Shown: one piece after another, positions 46,025 to 55,625 of the stretch | Numbering within the stretch: position 1 is the stretch's first letter | Layout of the letters: each line of letters starts with the position of its first letter | Origin: JAPPHA01 sp964291635 | Lineage (GTDB): Bacteria; Pseudomonadota; Alphaproteobacteria; Rhodobacterales; Rhodobacteraceae | NCBI GenBank assembly: GCA_964291635.2 | Contig: OZ219890.1 | Coordinates: forward strand, 186,001 to 250,000 | DNA length: 64,000 nt | Reading direction: 5' to 3' | Position numbers and translations under genes: made by a program | Notes under the pieces: generated by a model | Seen by the model: only the letters and a program-made list of their open reading frames with translations | What the model was told of the DNA's origin: nothing | The model's database searches: none

Positions 46025-47847
46025 TGGCATCGCTGCTCGAGGTCGACAACCTTGTAATCGACGCGGTCAAGGACGACGGCTCGCTCGTGCCCATCGTCAA
46101 AGGCGTCAGTTTTCAACTTGATCGAGGTGAAGTTGTCGCGCTGATCGGCGAGTCCGGTTCCGGGAAGACCACAATTGCACTTTCGGCTCTCGGATATGCA
46201 AAACCGGGGCTCGAATTCAGCAGCGGAGAAGTTCGAATCGACGGTGTCGATGTCATTTCGATGCCTTCGGACGAAAAACGGAAGCTGCGTGGTCAACGCG
46301 TTGCCTATCTCGCGCAAAGTGCTGCAGCGTCGTTCAACCCTGCATTGACGATCGGCGAACAGGTAACCGAGTCTGCGATATTGCAAGGGAGTATGAGCCA
46401 GGAGGACGCCAACAGGCGGGCGGTTGCCCTCTATCGGGCGCTCGAACTGCCGGACCCTGACCGGCTGAGCTTTCGCTACCCCCACCAGGTTTCCGGTGGT
46501 CAGTTGCAACGCCTCATGGCGGCAATGGCACTTTGCGGCAAACCGGACCTGCTCGTCCTTGATGAACCGACAACCGCATTGGACGTAACAACCCAGATCG
46601 AAGTTCTTCGTGCATTCAAATCGGTCATCAAGCAGGAGGGAGCTGCAGCCCTTTACGTGACTCACGACCTTGCCGTGGTGGCCCAGATCGCCGATCGAAT
46701 CGTCGTTCTCTACAACGGCGAGATCCAGGAGTATGGTAGTGCCGACGGCATCATCACGCAGCCGGGGCACGACTATACACGCCGGCTTATGGCAGCGGTG
46801 CGGCCTCCTCCTGCTGCGGGACAGGGCGACGAGTCCACGGGTGAACACAGGCGCGACGTTCCAGCGCTGGAAGTCAGGAACCTGACAGCCGGTTATGGCC
46901 CCAAAAACGCCCGAAATGCAGTCAAGGTGCTTCGAGACGTCAATATAACTGTCGAACGTGGCCACTCCCTTGGTGTCATTGGCGAGTCGGGCTGCGGCAA
47001 ATCCACCTTGGCCCGCGTTGTTTCGGGATTGCTTGCCGCCATGGAAGGCGAAGTCCTGCTGCACGGAGAACCCATGAAGCCGGGTTTAAAGCAACGCGAC
47101 CGGTCCGAACTCCAGAAAATCCAGTTCGTATTCCAGATGGCGGACACGGCACTGAACCCCCACCACCGCATTGACCACCTGCTCGGTCGGCCATTGGAGT
47201 TCTACCTCGGGGTGCCAAAATCCGAACGACCGCAGAAAGTCGCCGACCTGCTCCGGATGGTCGAACTGCCGCCGGAGTTCGCCGGCAGATTCCCAGAAGA
47301 GTTGTCGGGTGGCCAGAAACAGAGGATCAACCTGGCGCGCGCCCTCGCTGCATCCCCAGAGATACTCCTGTGTGATGAGGTCATTTCGGCACTCGACTCG
47401 ATCGTCGGTGCAAATGTCATCAGCCTCCTGAAACGATTGCGGGCGCAAACCGGAGTTTCCTTCGTCTTCATTAGCCACGATCTTTCGACCGTGGCCTCGT
47501 TTGCCGACGATATCGTCGTTCTCTACGCAGGAAGGGTTGTCGAACAGGGGACGACCGACTTGGTCCTTTCGCCCCCCTACCACCCGTACACCAGGCTCTT
47601 GATTTCCTCGGTCCCCGAGCTTCGGACGGGCTGGCTGGAAGAGACCATGGAAACGAGTGAGGCAAAGGCCGGAATTGACCGCGTCGTCGAAATAACCGAT
47701 GTGGGCTGCCCGTTCTTCAACCGGTGCCCGCTTGCCATCCCGGGAACGTGCGACAAGGTTGTTCCGCCGGTCCGTCACATTGACACGAACCATCTCATCG
47801 AATGCCATCGTTCAATCGAAGAATTCCGATACGGAACGGCTGCCTGA
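46024..47847 (+). CDS. Fused double ATPase of the peptide ABC importer (DppDF-like)
   Basis: A 607-residue protein carrying two ABC ATPase domains, equivalent to DppD and DppF fused. The first has Walker A GESGSGKTT, signature VSGGQLQRL, and LLVLDEPTTALD. The second has GESGCGKST, LSGGQKQRI, and ILLCDEVISALD. Each domain ends with an oligopeptide-type C-terminal region, the last with a Cys-rich GCPFFNRCPLA. ATG 46024 overlaps the permease stop by one base. Confidence 0.92.
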   Translation: MASLLEVDNLVIDAVKDDGSLVPIVKGVSFQLDRGEVVALIGESGSGKTTIALSALGYAKPGLEFSSGEVRIDGVDVISMPSDEKRKLRGQRVAYLAQSAAASFNPALTIGEQVTESAILQGSMSQEDANRRAVALYRALELPDPDRLSFRYPHQVSGGQLQRLMAAMALCGKPDLLVLDEPTTALDVTTQIEVLRAFKSVIKQEGAAALYVTHDLAVVAQIADRIVVLYNGEIQEYGSADGIITQPGHDYTRRLMAAVRPPPAAGQGDESTGEHRRDVPALEVRNLTAGYGPKNARNAVKVLRDVNITVERGHSLGVIGESGCGKSTLARVVSGLLAAMEGEVLLHGEPMKPGLKQRDRSELQKIQFVFQMADTALNPHHRIDHLLGRPLEFYLGVPKSERPQKVADLLRMVELPPEFAGRFPEELSGGQKQRINLARALAASPEILLCDEVISALDSIVGANVISLLKRLRAQTGVSFVFISHDLSTVASFADDIVVLYAGRVVEQGTTDLVLSPPYHPYTRLLISSVPELRTGWLEETMETSEAKAGIDRVVEITDVGCPFFNRCPLAIPGTCDKVVPPVRHIDTNHLIECHRSIEEFRYGTAA

Positions 47848-47961
47848 CCAGGCTTCTTTCACTCAACATGCGCCGTATCGATCGGTGACCGTTTCCTGAC
47901 CCCGCACGTAGCGTAACGGACACGCGGCGTACACGCCTCGCTACCGGCACGGGATCGATCT

Positions 47962-49011
47962 TTAACGGTAAGTGACTTCCCTACTCTCGCCCTCCGGCCG
48001 GGCGATGGCCTCGATCATGGCCGCAAGTGATACCGACCCCACGACGTCTCCGTCCCGGCATACCCGCGCCGACGTGATGTCCTGATCGTTGAAGATCTGA
48101 AGCGCGTCTTCGATCTTGGTCGAAGCGTCGATTTCCGGCCCTGCGGCGCCATTGACCTTGGCATCCATGACCGCTTCCACGCTGAGCACGCGTCCGCGAT
48201 TGATTTCGAGTATGAAATCAGACACATAATCATTGGCAGGCTTAAGGATGATCTCTTCCGGGCTGCCCTGTTGAACCACTGAGCCATCTCTCAATATGGT
48301 AATCGAGTCCCCGAGTTTTAGCGCCTCGTCCAGGTCGTGCGTAATGAAAACGATCGTCTTGTGAAGCTCTTGCTGAAGATCAATCAGCACGTCTTGCATA
48401 TCGTTCCTGATCAAGGGGTCCAGTGCGGAAAACGCCTCATCCATGAGGAGAATATCAGCATCCGTTGCGAGCGCACGGGCTAACCCAACCCTTTGCTGCA
48501 TTCCGCCCGAGAGTTGAGCCGGGTAGTGCCATTCAAACCCGTTCAGCCCGACCCTTTCGATCCAGTGCTGGGCCCGCTTGTCAGCTTCATCTGAGTCGAT
48601 ACCCTGAATCTTGAGTCCGTACTTCACATTGTCTGAAACGGTCCTGTGCGGCAAAAGCGCGAACTTTTGAAACACCATTGATGCCTTGAATCGCCTGAAG
48701 TCCCTGAGTTCCTTGTCCGGCATCGACAAAATGTCCTCGCCGTCGACGGTGATTTCTCCGGCCGTTGGCTCGATCAACCTGTTGATGTGGCGAATGAGGG
48801 TCGACTTTCCCGACCCGGAAAGGCCCATCACGACCTGAATGCACCTTGCCTGAATTTCGATACTGACATCCTTGAGCCCGAGAACATGCCCGTGTTTTTC
48901 GAGAAGCCTCGCCTTGTCTGCACCGGACTTGACGCGATCGAGAGCACGTTGCGGGCTGGGGCCGAAAATCTTGTACAGATTCTTGATCGAGATCTTCACG
49001 TCATAGGCCAT
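47962..49011 (-). CDS. Betaine ABC importer ATPase (ProV-like)
   Basis: A 349-residue ATPase of the glycine betaine/proline (ProV/OpuAA) type. Walker A is GLSGSGKST, the signature is LSGGMQQRVG, and Walker B is ILLMDEAFSALDP. A C-terminal CBS-type region (from about 270) is typical of osmolyte importers and may sense ionic strength. ATG 49011 is preferred because the conserved ISIKNLYKIFG follows directly; it overlaps the end of the permease gene by 11 bp. Confidence 0.92.
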   Translation of the reverse strand: MAYDVKISIKNLYKIFGPSPQRALDRVKSGADKARLLEKHGHVLGLKDVSIEIQARCIQVVMGLSGSGKSTLIRHINRLIEPTAGEITVDGEDILSMPDKELRDFRRFKASMVFQKFALLPHRTVSDNVKYGLKIQGIDSDEADKRAQHWIERVGLNGFEWHYPAQLSGGMQQRVGLARALATDADILLMDEAFSALDPLIRNDMQDVLIDLQQELHKTIVFITHDLDEALKLGDSITILRDGSVVQQGSPEEIILKPANDYVSDFILEINRGRVLSVEAVMDAKVNGAAGPEIDASTKIEDALQIFNDQDITSARVCRDGDVVGSVSLAAMIEAIARPEGESREVTYR

Positions 49012-49891
49012 GACCACCTTCTCGGTGTTTTTGTATCCGTTTGCCGTAACTTTGCGAAACACGGTCAAAAATGATCGCAATCGCAACGATTGCCAGGCCA
49101 TTCATCAGGCCAAGCGCAAGATATTGGTTATTGACTGCCCTGAGCACGGGAACGCCGAGGCCCGATACGCCGATCATCGCGGCGATGACAACCATGGACA
49201 GGGACATCATGATTGTCTGGTTCACGCCCGCAAAGATATTGGGAAGCGCAAGGGGAACCTGAACGTTGAAAAGCTTTTCCCGATAACTGGATCCGAACGC
49301 GTCCGCTGCCTCCAATACCTCCTTGTCGACCAGCCTGATCCCCAGGTTGGTGAGACGAACAATAGGAGGAATTGCGTAGACGCAGACAGCGATCAATCCG
49401 GGCACCTTTCCGATGCCCAGAAGCATGACCACCGGGATCAGGTATACGAAACTCGGAATCGTTTGCATGATGTCGAGAACCGGCAAAATGGCGGCCTGAA
49501 CCCGATCACTGCGTGCCATGAGAATTCCGATCGGAATTCCCACCGCGATGCACAATACGGTCGCGACCGACACGATTGCTATCGTCGCCATCGCATCTTC
49601 CCACATTCCGAGGTACCCGATAAGCAGAAAAGACGCGATCGTTCCTGCCACAAGCCACCAGCTTCGGGAACCGATCCAGGCAAGAGCGCCAATTACGACC
49701 AACACGACAGGCCATGGCGTCTCGACAAGAAGGTCCTGAAACCACTTCAGGAACATCAGAAGTGGGTGGAAAATGTTTTCCAGCAACTCGCCGTATTCAC
49801 GGGAGAAATCCCTGAACGAACTGTCAATTGCCTTTTTCAGATCGCGGAGTGCCTGCCGTTCCATAGTTGGAAATTCGGCAAAATAACTCAT
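49001..49891 (-). CDS. Betaine ABC importer permease (ProW-like)
   Basis: A 296-residue membrane permease of the ProW/OpuAB type with about six helices from residue 45 on. Family stretches are DIMQTIPSFVYLIPVVMLLGIG and the EAA loop EAADAFGSSYREKLFNVQVP. It lies between the binding protein and the ATPase, in the order X-W-V on the minus strand. Confidence 0.9.
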   Translation of the reverse strand: MSYFAEFPTMERQALRDLKKAIDSSFRDFSREYGELLENIFHPLLMFLKWFQDLLVETPWPVVLVVIGALAWIGSRSWWLVAGTIASFLLIGYLGMWEDAMATIAIVSVATVLCIAVGIPIGILMARSDRVQAAILPVLDIMQTIPSFVYLIPVVMLLGIGKVPGLIAVCVYAIPPIVRLTNLGIRLVDKEVLEAADAFGSSYREKLFNVQVPLALPNIFAGVNQTIMMSLSMVVIAAMIGVSGLGVPVLRAVNNQYLALGLMNGLAIVAIAIIFDRVSQSYGKRIQKHREGGHGL

Positions 49892-49929
49892 GACTCACAT
49901 CTCCCATGAGCATCGATAGTTCAAATGAA

Positions 49930-49964
49930 TCGGCCTGTCGGCAATGTTGTTGCCGGCAGGCCGA
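49930..49964 (-). terminator. Intercistronic hairpin between proX-like and proW-like genes
   Basis: TCGGCCTGTCGGCAA and TTGCCGGCAGGCCGA form a 15 bp stem (one G-T pair) with a TGTTG loop. On the minus strand it follows the binding-protein stop by 17 bp. It should lower read-through or stabilise the binding-protein mRNA. A similar device occurs at 44010-44041. Confidence 0.65.
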
Positions 49965-49981
49965 AACAGATTCCGCAATGA

Positions 49982-50992
49982 TCAGAGGGCTGCCTTTACC
50001 TTTTCCGCCACGTCTGCCGGAACCCACTGGGTCCACAGGTCTTCGTGCCTGATAAAGAACTCGATAGCCGCATCAGAACCGCCAGCCTGCTCATCGCCCA
50101 TGTAGACCAGCATGGAGTTCATGATCGGTCCCGGGAAAATTCGGTTGGACAGGTAGTCGACGACTACGCCCCCCTTCTGCATGAGGTCGTCGGTAACGAC
50201 CGTATGAACCTCGGAAACGGTCCACGCAGATGGTTGCGGATCAGCGCAATCCTGTTCTGGCTTGACGATGCAGTTATCCCAGTTCTCGGAACCGGCAAAC
50301 TCAACTCCAAACGGAACAAGATGCATCTGGTACTTGCCGATCAACGCGGTCGGGGACCAGTAGTATCCGAACCAGTTTTCTTCCCGTTCGACCGCCTTGG
50401 CCATCGAACCGTCAAGACCCGCCGCCGATCCCGGATCGACAAGGATCCAGCCTTTGTCTTCCATTTCGAAAGCACGGAACAGGTTGGCATTGGCCAACTG
50501 GCACCCCCAGCCAGCGGGACAACCGACAAAAGCGCCCTTTGATGAATCTTCCGGATGCGGGAACAGATCCGGCCGTTCAAGTATGTCGAGGACCGTCTTG
50601 AGATCCGGATGATTTTCGGCCGTATACGGTGGAATCCACCACCCTTCGCCGAGTTGCGTGATCGGACCATTGACGACCGAATGCAACCGGCCTTCCTCGA
50701 CCGCAATTGCGAGCGGTTCGCGAACGGCATTGATCCACAGTTCGCCCGCGACATCGGGCTGACCCTTTTCGTTCATCGACGCGAAGGTCGTGGTTGTAGC
50801 GCCAGGAACCAGTTCCACGTCGCAGCCATAACCATGTTCGAGAATGAATGCGTCAACGTTGGCCATGAGCTCGCCCGAAGCCCAGTTCCATTCGGCCATG
50901 GAAACCGTTCCACAGTCGCTCGCCCAAGCCGAAGACGCAAGAAATGTCGCACCGGTCAAAGCGACCGCCGCAAAGGTAGTTTTTTTGTGCAT
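49982..50992 (-). CDS. Betaine ABC importer substrate-binding protein (ProX-like)
   Basis: A 336-residue periplasmic binding protein of the OpuAC/ProX group. It has a Sec signal peptide (cleavage near AWA-SD) and many tryptophans in likely ligand positions (EWNWASGE, GEGWWIPPYT, NWFGYYWSP), consistent with an aromatic cage for quaternary amines such as glycine betaine or choline. ATG 50992 follows AGGAGA. It is the first gene of the minus-strand importer operon. The exact ligand is inferred. Confidence 0.9.
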   Translation of the reverse strand: MHKKTTFAAVALTGATFLASSAWASDCGTVSMAEWNWASGELMANVDAFILEHGYGCDVELVPGATTTTFASMNEKGQPDVAGELWINAVREPLAIAVEEGRLHSVVNGPITQLGEGWWIPPYTAENHPDLKTVLDILERPDLFPHPEDSSKGAFVGCPAGWGCQLANANLFRAFEMEDKGWILVDPGSAAGLDGSMAKAVEREENWFGYYWSPTALIGKYQMHLVPFGVEFAGSENWDNCIVKPEQDCADPQPSAWTVSEVHTVVTDDLMQKGGVVVDYLSNRIFPGPIMNSMLVYMGDEQAGGSDAAIEFFIRHEDLWTQWVPADVAEKVKAAL

Positions 50993-51026
50993 AGATTTTC
51001 TCCTAGATCCTGATTGTACTGGTTTC

Positions 51027-51056
51027 AGACTACGCACGCTGCCCGTTCGAAGTCAA
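51027..51056 (-). promoter_or_regulatory. Possible promoter of the betaine importer operon
   Basis: On the minus strand TTGACT (51056-51051) and TAGTCT (51032-51027) are 18 bp apart, about 35 bp before the start codon. The -35 is good, the -10 moderate. Confidence 0.3.
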
Positions 51057-51566
51057 TACTTGCAGAGGATCGGCCGCGCAGATCGCGAGACAAGATAGAG
51101 GCCCGCGAAACAACCAAAATGAACGGCGGATCCGGTTCCCCGAACCCTGAAACGCGTTCACATGTTTCCCGCTTCAATTTCAAGTGCACCCAATTCTGCG
51201 GACCCAACTCTCCGGACCGAGATCTATATCTGCCAAAGGTCAAATCCAGGGCGTCCTCGCGATCATCTCCCTATCCTGTCACTTACACCAGGCGAAAACG
51301 AACACCGTTTTACACAATGCGCTGGTGGCAATCGGATTCGGAACCCGTCATTTCCTTGCAAACCAACATTTGTAACTCCTGTCATTTTTGTATTCCGAAT
51401 CTTGATGATGCTGCCACATTGGTCCAACAGTGTCGTGAGTACCTCCCATGTGCCCGCCAAACCGGACAGCTATTTTCCCGACACTCGGCCGTTTCGCAGG
51501 TTAGCACGTTCGCCGGCACCACATTTGCAAGATGTCATTTGACGGGCGAGACGGCGGAAATACGCC
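51057..51566. other. Gene-free stretch upstream of the betaine importer operon
   Basis: About 510 bp between the importer promoter region and the higB remnant. I see no gene, RNA or repeat in it. Confidence 0.4.
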
Positions 51567-51826
51567 ATGATTGCATCGTTCCACCATCGTGGACTTAAGG
51601 CAGGACAGCGCGCCGCGTAGCCCCCGCGCATGTGGAAAAGCCGCGAGACAACTTGGAGGCGCTCGATCCCAGTCCCGGGCCAAAGGGCGTAAACCGCCCC
51701 GGATTCCGCCTGCACGAGTTGAATGGACCGCTGAAGGGCCGTTTGGCAGTTTCGGTATCGGGCATCTGGCACGAAACGATCAGGTGCGAGAACGGCGAAC
51801 CGGTCAATGTAGATCACGCGGATTGA
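51567..51826 (+). pseudogene. Decayed HigB-type toxin
   Basis: A remnant of a HigB toxin (RelE-like ribosome-dependent RNase). It begins MIASFHHRGLK at 51567, hits a stop, and resumes in another frame as PAHVEKPRDNLEALD, then NRPGFRLHELNGPLKGRLAV and SVSGIWHETIRCENGEPVNV, which closely follow the family. A deletion with frameshift near 51600 destroys it. The higA remnant follows after 23 bp, so this was a higBA operon. Confidence 0.75.
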
Positions 51827-51849
51827 AACTGAGGAGACTGATCACCGGC

Positions 51850-52132
51850 ATGTGCGAGCCACCGCATCCTGGCGGAATCGTGCAGCGGCAATACCTGGGT
51901 CCCCTTGGCCTCTTGGTGACGCGGGCTGCCAAAGGGTTTTGTGTGACCAAGCTGGCGCTTTCGAAAAACCGTAGACGAGCACACCGGGATCTCAGTGGAG
52001 ATGGCGATACGGCTGTCGAAGGCGTTCGGCTCGACACCCCGGACCTGGCTCGGGATGCAGATCGGTCATGATCCCTGTCTGGTGCGCAAGCGCGCAGGAC
52101 AGATTGCGGTGGAGCACTTTGCGGCGGCGTAA
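51850..52132 (+). pseudogene. Frameshifted HigA-type antitoxin
   Basis: A HigA/VapI-type antitoxin with an XRE helix-turn-helix. The N-terminal part MCEPPHPGGIVQRQYLGPLG and LVTRAAKGFCVTKLALSK is in one frame. The rest, VDEHTGISVEMAIRLSKAFG then STPRTWLGMQ and ending EHFAAA, is in another. One extra A in the five-A run at 51964-51968 explains the break. The stop TAA is at 52130-52132. With higB also broken, the module is dead. Confidence 0.8.
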
Positions 52133-52489
52133 TGCATCCGTCGCAAAATAGTGCCAGTTGCACGAAATACGACGCGACCTGGTTCGGAATCGGAAATGCG
52201 GATGGAACAAGTCCTGAAACGTTCGGAAGAAGCAGTTGCCGCCACACTGCTCGTAGCCCAAGGATCGGTCCCAATTTGGGTCAGCAATTGGCAATTCACC
52301 TTCAGGTTGAGTACGAAATGTGGTCGTAGTGAATGCTGCATCACCGGAATTGGCGAGATCGAGGGGTGGGTCGATTGCAGCCACCGGTACGCCGGCAAGG
52401 TGGCAAGGCGGCCCTCCAACAAACCCTCAGGTCCAAAACTCCGTGCCGACGGGCACACTCACGGCGGACCTGCAGAAATTCTACGCGAC
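52133..52489. other. Gene-free stretch after the higBA remnant
   Basis: About 357 bp between the higA remnant and the end of the NitT/TauT-type permease gene. No recognisable gene is visible. Confidence 0.4.
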
Positions 52490-53248
52490 TCAGGTCGGCG
52501 AACGCTCCGCCCAACCGGCGAAGATGCGCTCCAGCACGACCACGACATAGTACAGCAGAATGCCAAGGGCCGCGAGCGCGATGAGCACGGCAAACATCAG
52601 GGGATAGTCCGCGCTGATCTTGCCACTGTCGAATAGATGGCCAAGGCCGCGCCCATGCGGCTCGACGATTTCCATCAGGTTCGTGCCGATAAAGGCAAGC
52701 GTTACCGCGACCTTGAGAGCCCCAAAAAACTCCGGCAGCGTCTTCGGAAGCGCAATCTTCCAGAAAATCGTGAAACGGGAGGCGCCGAGCGCAGCGAGAA
52801 TGTCACGATATTCCGGCTCAAGTGTGGACAGACCGATCGACACCGAAACGGCGATTGGAAAGAAAGAAATAAGGAATGCGATGAGGATGGTGTTCATGTC
52901 GTGCTGGCCAACGAACAGCAATGCGATGATCGGGACGACGGTCGCCTTGGGTATTGCGTTGAAACCGACAAGCAGGGGGTAAAGCGCATCCCGCATGGTT
53001 CGGTTCAATCCCATGATCATTCCGAGAAGCACGCCGACAATCACGGACAGCACGAGCCCAACAACGGTTCGCCAAAGCGTGTCCCAACCGTACTCGAGGA
53101 AAAGCCAGCGGAACTTCCAGAATGCAGGTCCAAGATCAGAGGGTGAGGCCATCTTGTAGTTCGGCCAGTCATTCACCCATACCAAAACCTCCCAGAACAG
53201 GCAGAACACGACGAGCGCGACAATTGGCGCTAGAATACGCCAGTTCAT
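52490..53248 (-). CDS. ABC permease, NitT/TauT type
   Basis: A 252-residue inner membrane permease of the SsuC/TauC group with about six helices and the EAA loop LGASRFTIFWKIALPKTLPE. ATG 53248 is preferred because GGAGG precedes it and it overlaps the ATPase stop as ATGA; the longer frame upstream runs within the ATPase gene. It is the last gene of a three-gene importer. Substrate class could be a sulfonate, pyrimidine precursor, or similar small organic anion. Confidence 0.9.
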   Translation of the reverse strand: MNWRILAPIVALVVFCLFWEVLVWVNDWPNYKMASPSDLGPAFWKFRWLFLEYGWDTLWRTVVGLVLSVIVGVLLGMIMGLNRTMRDALYPLLVGFNAIPKATVVPIIALLFVGQHDMNTILIAFLISFFPIAVSVSIGLSTLEPEYRDILAALGASRFTIFWKIALPKTLPEFFGALKVAVTLAFIGTNLMEIVEPHGRGLGHLFDSGKISADYPLMFAVLIALAALGILLYYVVVVLERIFAGWAERSPT

Positions 53249-54075
53249 GGACCCTCCTCCCGTGGGGACCTGCCCTGCGCGATCTGAATTTGGTGCCGGA
53301 GCTCCCCCAACATTTCCGTCGCCTCGGGGGAGTAGAGGTAGCCAAGGTCCCGTTCGCCTTTCCACGGGACCTTCATTGTGTACTGCGTGACCGCAGGTCG
53401 GCCGGAAAGCACGATCACCGTATCCCCGAGAAAGATCGACTCCCGAAGATCGTGCGTGATCATGACACCGGTGAAAGGCTCCTCCGACTTCACCTTGTGC
53501 ATCGTCTGCCAGAGGTCTTCGCGGGTGAACGCATCCAGCGCACCGAATGGCTCGTCGAGGATAAGCACGTCCGGCTTGTGAACGATTGAGCGGCAGAGTG
53601 AAGCGCGCTGCCGCATACCACCCGAAAGTTCACTCGGTCGCTTGTCCTCGAATCCCTCGAGGCCGACGAGAGCCAGAAGTTGTCGTGCGCGTTCTTCCTT
53701 CTCTTGCCTCGGCATCTTCGGAGCCACGAGTTCAAGCGGCAATGTCACGTTTCGCAGAACGGAACGCCATTCAAGCAGAACCGGGTTCTGGAACGCCATT
53801 CCAACCGAGGACTTCGGGCCTGTAACCCGCTGACCGTGCAACCAGACTTCGCCTGCATTTGGTTCCAGCAAGCCGGCGATCAGACGCGTGAGGGTTGACT
53901 TGCCGCAACCCGAAGGGCCGACCACGGCCACGAAGCCCCCTTCGGGAACCCGCATGTCGACACCATCGAGGACGGGCAGTTTTCCGCCCTCCGTTTCGTA
54001 TGAAAGCTTGACGCCCCTAATGTCGATCAGGGCGTCCATACGCGACCGGCCACCGGCCGGAGAGGTTATTCCCAC
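53245..54075 (-). CDS. ABC ATPase, NitT/TauT type
   Basis: A 276-residue ATPase of the SsuB/TauB group. Walker A is GPSGCGKST, the signature LSGGMRQRASL, and Walker B VLILDEPFGALD. GTG 54075 has GGAGG 8 bases upstream; ATG 54039 would begin nearer the conserved IDIRGVKLSYE and is an alternative. It is coupled to the permease by a 4 bp overlap and follows the binding protein. Confidence 0.9.
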   Translation of the reverse strand: MGITSPAGGRSRMDALIDIRGVKLSYETEGGKLPVLDGVDMRVPEGGFVAVVGPSGCGKSTLTRLIAGLLEPNAGEVWLHGQRVTGPKSSVGMAFQNPVLLEWRSVLRNVTLPLELVAPKMPRQEKEERARQLLALVGLEGFEDKRPSELSGGMRQRASLCRSIVHKPDVLILDEPFGALDAFTREDLWQTMHKVKSEEPFTGVMITHDLRESIFLGDTVIVLSGRPAVTQYTMKVPWKGERDLGYLYSPEATEMLGELRHQIQIAQGRSPREEGP

Positions 54076-54132
54076 CTAATCCGCCTCCCTGGCCGGTGCA
54101 TGTCGCGCACTGTGTGCCGCGCCGAAGTCAGG

Positions 54133-55140
54133 CTACTGGAGCATCCTCATTTCAGCCGCAGGCAGATAGGCATCCGTGAAATAGAGCGAAGCGTCAGGAT
54201 TGTTCTTGAACTCGTAGGTCTCCGCGATCTGAAGCAGTGCCTTCTCCATGCGCGCAGGATCGATACCTCCGATTCCATTGGCACTCGCGTAGTCCGTGAG
54301 CACATTGGCGTCGATGGAAAGCTGAAGCCGACGAGTCTCGAGTGCCGCGTCGGCGGCTGGATTCCGCTTGACCAGCGACTCTACGGCCTTCGCCGGATCG
54401 GCAATTGCGTCCTTCCACCCCTTCGCGACTGCGGTGATAAAGCCTGTGACCCTGTCAGCGTTGGCCGCGGCGTAATCAGTGTTTGCAATAATCGCGTTTC
54501 CATAGAGCGCGAGACCGTAATCCGCCATCAGTATGGTGGAAATGTCATCCTCGGGTACGCCGAGACGAACGAGATTCAGGAAGGAAGAAAACGAGAAACC
54601 CGTGACGGCGTCCACATTGCCCTCTGCAAGATTCGGCTCGCGGGTCGGGAATCCGACCGGCTCGACGGTAATCTTGTCGACATCAAGGTTGTTGGCCGTG
54701 GCAAATGCCGGGAACTGAGCCCAGGCTCCATCGGGCGGAGGCGCACCAAGCACCCTTCCTTCGAGATCTTTCGGCACCACGACACCGAGGCTCTTTCGAC
54801 CGACAACTGCGAACGGCGGTTTGTCGTAGATCATCATGACCGCGATGACCGGTGCACCGGGATTCTGATCCAGAAACTTGACCAGGGAGTTGATGTCCGC
54901 GAAGCCTATCGGGAACGCGCCGGTGGCAACCTTGGGGATTGCATCCAGAGACCCCTGGCCTGCAGAAATTTCGACGTTGAGGCCAGCGGCCTCGAAATGT
55001 CCATTGTCAATGGCAACGAAATACGGTGCCGAGGGACCTTCGAATTTCCAGTCCAGCGCAAACGGCATGTCTTCCTGGGCACTGGCAGCCCCTGCCAATG
55101 CCAATGTGAAGGCAAAAAAAGCGAGAGCAGATTTGTACAT
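54133..55140 (-). CDS. ABC substrate-binding protein, NMT1/THI5-like
   Basis: A 335-residue periplasmic protein with a Sec signal peptide (cleavage near ASA-QE) and an NMT1/THI5-like domain: LDWKFEGPSAPYFVAIDNGH, then VEISAGQGSLDAIPKVATG and FADINSLVKFL. Such proteins bind pyrimidine thiamine precursors, riboflavin, taurine or sulfonates. ATG 55140 follows GGAGGA. No thiamine riboswitch is seen upstream, so a thiamine role is not supported. It heads the importer operon. Confidence 0.88.
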   Translation of the reverse strand: MYKSALAFFAFTLALAGAASAQEDMPFALDWKFEGPSAPYFVAIDNGHFEAAGLNVEISAGQGSLDAIPKVATGAFPIGFADINSLVKFLDQNPGAPVIAVMMIYDKPPFAVVGRKSLGVVVPKDLEGRVLGAPPPDGAWAQFPAFATANNLDVDKITVEPVGFPTREPNLAEGNVDAVTGFSFSSFLNLVRLGVPEDDISTILMADYGLALYGNAIIANTDYAAANADRVTGFITAVAKGWKDAIADPAKAVESLVKRNPAADAALETRRLQLSIDANVLTDYASANGIGGIDPARMEKALLQIAETYEFKNNPDASLYFTDAYLPAAEMRMLQ

Positions 55141-55176
55141 GAACAATGTCCTCCTCCATTGCAGGTTACGAAACAC

Positions 55177-55625
55177 AAACTCCTCACCGGCGCATAAACC
55201 AGATTGACAAGGTGCAATTTGCGACAGGTCGGCGTCAGTTCAATTTCCTGACACCCTACTTAAATCCGGTACCAACGCAAGGTTCTGTCGCATACTTGTC
55301 GGAAACTCCCGGAAAGTCTTGAAGTGCATCCGAAAGCTGAAACGATCAATCGGCTTGTCTCGAACAGTCCGGTGCATTTGTCTTGTTGAACCCGTTCACG
55401 TTCGGACATCCGACTGCCAGATACGCCTTGGTTTATTTCATTCTGACAGGCAATTTCCCGCAGCGTACTCTGCCGTTGACCGGCGAATTCAAGCGCGGAC
55501 CCCGAAAGGGCGTATCGTGATCGCCCGTATTCTCCTGCGCGTTCTTGTTCGTGTCGACCGCGGGCGATAATTGGCACACTGTCGATCGATCGCCGGCATC
55601 GACTGGAGAATTGAAAGGGACAGGG
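55177..55625. other. Divergent gene-free region before purB
   Basis: About 450 bp separate the importer operon and purB. I looked for a TPP-type riboswitch and for repeats and saw none. It should contain the promoters of both. Confidence 0.45.

Noticed and set aside
45901..47064. 387-codon minus-strand frame opposite the double ATPase gene
   Set aside because: Both ABC ATPase domains are intact on the plus strand; the antisense frame is a shadow.
54100..55197. 365-codon plus-strand frame opposite the NMT1-like binding protein
   Set aside because: The minus strand has a signal peptide, ribosome-binding site and family match; the plus frame has none.
55177..55625. Thiamine riboswitch upstream of the NMT1/THI5-like importer
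   Set aside because: No conserved CUGAGA or downstream ACCUGAUC-type segments are present.
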